Source of the DNA: Nautilus pompilius
Taxonomy: Eukaryota > Mollusca > Cephalopoda > Nautilida > Nautilidae
Assembly: GCA_018389105.1 (NCBI GenBank)
Contig: JACATO010000924.1
Coordinates: 681,501 to 745,500 of the forward strand
Length of the DNA: 64,000 nucleotides
Direction of reading: 5' to 3'
Positions 60,119 to 64,000 of this stretch are shown one piece after another. The notes under the pieces were generated by a model. That model was not told the origin of the DNA, searched no databases, and saw nothing but the letters and a program-made list of their open reading frames with translations. The translations under genes and the position numbers were made by a program. Position 1 is the first letter of the stretch; every line of letters starts with the position of its first letter.

Positions 60119-61033
60119 TTCTTAGACTCGCTTATCTTTATTTATTGTTAGGAAACAAAATCAGACAATTACAGAAGATAAATATATGGTTGAAAATGTT
60201 TCTGTTGCGTATAGCCTTTTGTTTGTATAAGAAATATTCTTCTTTCTTTTTTTTTTACAATCAAAGTATGCATATTCTGTGATAGAAAACAGCTCGTTTT
60301 TGCGCTTCCAAAAGCATCATTGATAGTCTTTGAGAGAAAAGATGAGGACATCCTGATGAAATTCACTTGTGGTGTTGTCGAAGTCTTGGTAAAATATAAT
60401 GTCATAAATTCGGCATCTACCCAACACAAATTACCAATTAAAGGAACCGACCATCTGTATTTTTTAAAAGTACTGAATTTTCATGTTCTGGTCAACATGA
60501 AATCATCAGTTAGAAACCAAGATCAGACGTCCATTTCAATGAATAATTTCCTAGATTTTATACTATTCACTAGGAAAAAAATATTAGTGGGAAAGAATGT
60601 ACGTTATTACAGCGATAAATGGCAGTGTTGTCTACTGTAATGTAGTCCGCCTACCGACCTCCATCAGTATCACCTCGTAATGCTGTAGTTAAATATATAA
60701 AAGAGAAGCAACTAGGAATTATTTAAAGTTGGTACGAAGCATGTTTTAACAGTTGACAAGGTGAAAGCTGCGCACCAAACGTTTATAAAGGCTTTATGAA
60801 TAGGAAGGATGTCGCCTTAGAATTGCATTGCTAGTGTAACTTTAGAGTTAACGTTACTAAGGTGGCATTTGACAGGGCTCTCTGCTATAAGAGTACATTG
60901 TTTTTATTCCTGCGCGGTGTTTGTAGGTCTTTAGATCGTTAATAAAGGCTATCTGTATACCGACTGAAAAGAAGAGAAGAATTCTGCCAAGTTAGCTTCA
61001 GGTGATAAGGAGCCTGAAACATCAGTTAGTTAG

Positions 61034-61042
61034 TCTCTCTCT

Positions 61043-61081
<39 letters not shown>

Positions 61082-61097
61082 GCGCGCGCGCGCGCGG
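61034..61097. repeat. (CT)n running into (CG)8
   Basis: CT array directly followed by CCT and a (CG)8 tract (about 61081-61096). Alternating CG of this length is a classic Z-DNA former, and the CT run can form triplex DNA. Such a CpG-dense tract is unusual in an AT-rich neighbourhood. Confidence 0.95.
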
Positions 61098-64000
61098 TGG
61101 TTGCCACATAGTGACACTCGTATAGTTTGTCGCTAAAAGTGCTTTTAATACCATCACTTTTTCAGTATAAATACTACGCCTATCGATCGATCGATCGAAG
61201 TGGGCTCATCGTCGCTCGAGCCGCTGTATCGGATTTAGCCAGTTCCACGAGGCGTTATTTTGGATGAAGCCGATATCTTTCAGGTGCTGTAGCAGGTCTC
61301 GAGTTTTCTCGTTGCAAAGCCATTCGATCTTATTAATAAGTGAGACCAATATTTTGGACGTGGAATAATAATAAAAAAAACAGTAAAAAAAACAAGACTA
61401 CACACAAACCATTAACATATATATGATTTTTTATCTTAGTCTTTGATCGGTCATTGGGATGTTGAAGTTGTAGCCGTTTGTAGGGCATTTGTGTCGGAGG
61501 CCTCGATAGGCTACTGATAAGAGAGCTGGGATAGACGCAGTATTTATCGGAAAGCTGGATATTTAACTAAAGTGGATCTTATTTCCTTTTAATAAGATGT
61601 TTGCTTTTGATAAAATAATTTATGAGTGACTGCCTTATTATATGCCATTACTGATTAACAAAGAGAGAAAAAAACTAGCCCTGTTCCCACATCAGAGTGG
61701 GCATTTAATCAAAGGTAGTGTTGCATTACTTTTGACGTAGCGTACACTAAATTTAAGACAGAAAGTTTTGAAATTTTGAAAAACATTTGAATCATCAAAC
61801 AGATGACGGACGCTAAATTCCTTGTAAGCATTTCTGAACACAGCTGGATGCGGACTAAGCATATTGTAAAATACTATACGTACCATACGCTTTGATCCGA
61901 AAGCCTTTTAAAGGTGGATTCTTAATAAATTGAGGGACGTCTTTCTAAAAAAAAACAATGTCCTCGGTATGGATAAGTAGGGAATTGCTACCGTCATGGA
62001 AGAATTCACGGACAGGGTAAGACTCACAACGGTCGTGGACCCAAATTTGAATCAGGGGGTTGCGAACGAACAGCTCGACCTGGCATCCTTCTACAACACA
62101 ACTTCTTCTCGCTCTTCTTTCTCAGCCGACCGTTCGGGACTTTTTTCCGGGGTACTCCGGTTTACACTCATATCCAAACAAAACAAAAAAAGAAGAAGAA
62201 GAAGACGGCTTCTAGCCGGGTATCTTCGGTAGTTTGCACAGGTCGACAGAAGTCGGAGCGCACCACTTCCGCTCTGGCCGTTGTCCCTGGGGTCACACAT
62301 TAAACTCGCGTAATACATTAGAGGTGATGTAAGAGAAAAGGAATATTATAAAACAAAAACAAAATAAAAGACAGCACGTTGCAAAAAAAGTTACACTGTA
62401 TATTATTTGGTTAAACAGCGAATTATATTCCCTTATCTTGTGACAGTCTCCTTTAGAGTCTTAGCATACATTTTAAATTAGTTGTGAGAGATACGGGTGC
62501 TTGCAATTATTATTAATAATAATAAATTTTGCTCTATATACGTAGTTATTTTTATGAACACGGAAGAAATCTCTTTAAAAATTACTGATACATTTTAAAT
62601 GAATAAAGTACATCTTTGCTTAGCCCTTTTCTAATAATCCTAAATTTTACATACATTTAACTGACACATTTAAATACATGCTTTTATTCGATGGTGTTTC
62701 ATCATAATTGGAGATAAATGTATTAAAGGTTACAACATAAGAAGAAACCAAATACATATTATGTATCCCCTTAAATTTACAATTGCATATACAATGAACG
62801 TGTGGTCTAAGCAACGAAATATTTCAGGAGAATCTTCTGATGAGAATAGTTTTCTGCGATCGAACTTCCCACATAAACTTATGTTGGCACATTTTATCGT
62901 CTAAATATATTTCAACAGACGTATTCCAATATACACGTAACTATAAGAACCAATAAATTGATTGTATGTAAAATGTGCAATATTTCATAGGTGAGATCAC
63001 AGATATGGCTGTATGTGAATATATGGTTTTTTTTTTTTTTGTTTGTTTCATAAAAGAAACAATAGCATGATGGCTCGGAACGAAAAGATAGTAAATCAAT
63101 GAAGTGATCTAATTAATAAGCTTATGTTCCGGAAATCGTTTTCTGTCGCCAAAAATCGAGAATCACAGTTGTAGTTCTGGGAAGACTTTTAATGTTGCTA
63201 TTTTTGCTTTTGGTGTTTCCAGTTTTCACTGTAGTAATGTAACTGACGCTTTGGTTCCGGATTACATCACCGGGGCGTTTCCCCAATTCGTGTGTCACTT
63301 TCTAACAAGAGCACCCGAACACTGCTGACGTCAACACTGTGTGTGTACTTGGAGCTCCGGTTTCTCGGTCCATGCGGATTGTCTCCCCCACCCTCACTTT
63401 TTTTCACTATAGTTGTACTGATCCATGATCCACGATCCAGGACGGAGTACTCTGTTCAGATGCTCAATAAATTAATGAGACTTCCCTTAATGAGCGAGTC
63501 CGGGTGACCGACCTTCTCCGCTCCGTTGGAGAACATGGCGGTGCGCATCGCGCTGTCACGAAGTGGAATATTTTTTTTCAGGCGTTTGGAAAAACAAGGA
63601 GGCTGAATTGGCCTGGCAATCACCGGGAAGTAGCACCGCATTTTTAATGTACCCGCTAAATATTATATATGACCCTCAGTGCTGGTGTTTGCTTACCGTG
63701 CGTCGTCGCTAAGCTAACCGAGTTCTTCTTTGAGCCTGCCTTATAAAACCTTCGCTCAGTAGATTAACTGTATGTGGCTCGCAGACTCCTGCGCAAGGTA
63801 AGGCTTATTGATCCCGAATGTGTTCCGGCATCAATTCAGTAGCCGGATTAATGAGATAGATCTGCTCGCGCTAAACCTATCGCGCAGCGTCAGAAATTAC
63901 CCAAAGTGATGCTAACAGTAATTTTCCGCGAGAACACGCTATGACGGGACCGAGACAGAGATCGCCTTGTTGACATACGGGCACCGTTAACTGAGAATAC
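61098..64000. other. Spacer, no supported gene
   Basis: Includes ATCGATCGATCGATCGA at 61182-61198, an (AAG)n tract near 62190-62205 and a long AT-rich stretch at 62320-63100. GC-richer patches at 62000-62300 and 63480-64000 contain frames of up to 78 codons that I do not recognise. No tRNA-like box pair was seen. Confidence 0.5.

Larger units (their letters stand above)
57274..61033. other. Spacer with repeats, no supported gene
   Basis: Besides the microsatellites and tRNA-like heads listed separately, frames at 57374-57583 and 60320-60640 (plus) are unidentified. The stretch 57700-57840 reads as an Arg-rich frame without a known domain. Confidence 0.5.

Noticed and set aside
1-64000. CRISPR array, bacterial operon, rRNA or intact tRNA genes
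   Set aside because: Tandem repeats here are microsatellites or minisatellites without unique spacers, and no rRNA, snRNA or foldable intact tRNA was recognised on either strand.

Overview
This is a eukaryotic, almost certainly animal, nuclear DNA window. It is AT-rich, crowded with microsatellites and decayed mobile elements, and has no complete gene. No open reading frame exceeds 166 codons, there is no operon-like packing, and nothing resembles bacterial signals. tRNA-derived SINE heads, a decayed Tc1/mariner transposase, a decayed LINE reverse transcriptase and long CT/GA arrays fit an invertebrate metazoan. A mollusc or other lophotrochozoan is my guess, but nothing here proves the phylum.

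Layout. 0-5.4 kb: a (CT)n array carrying TGACGTCA boxes, then plain AT-rich DNA with one tRNA-like SINE head. 5.4-6.0 kb: a GC-rich island packed with short perfect or near-perfect hairpins, several closed by TTCG. 6-13 kb: AT-rich spacer, a (GA)n array with the same TGACGTCA box, a dispersed repeat copy and a minus-strand tRNA-like head. 13.3-13.45 kb: a hammerhead-ribozyme-like core with one changed core base. 14.5 kb: a 76-bp tandem pair. 20.0-20.85 kb: minus-strand Tc1/mariner pseudogene. 26.7-27.3 kb: a frameshifted, protein-like plus-strand stretch. 28.0-29.0 kb: minus-strand LINE reverse-transcriptase pseudogene. 31.0-31.2 kb: candidate first exon for a type II membrane protein, ending at a strong splice donor. 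32.35 kb: three tandem 30-bp units, each with a YY1-type AAGATGGCG. 36.5-36.7 kb: candidate minus-strand exon for a small secreted protein with a TATA box upstream. 49.4, 53.6 and 56.9 kb: large CT/GA arrays, the first two with TGACGTCA or its CpG-decayed forms. 54.6, 59.1 and 59.6 kb: more tRNA-like heads. 61 kb: (CT)n running into (CG)8 and then a GATC repeat.

No pathway can be built from this window. The recognisable protein fragments are dead transposon pieces, and the two exon candidates rest on topology and splice-site arguments, not on homology. If they are real, the window is mostly intron or intergenic DNA of a large, repeat-rich genome.
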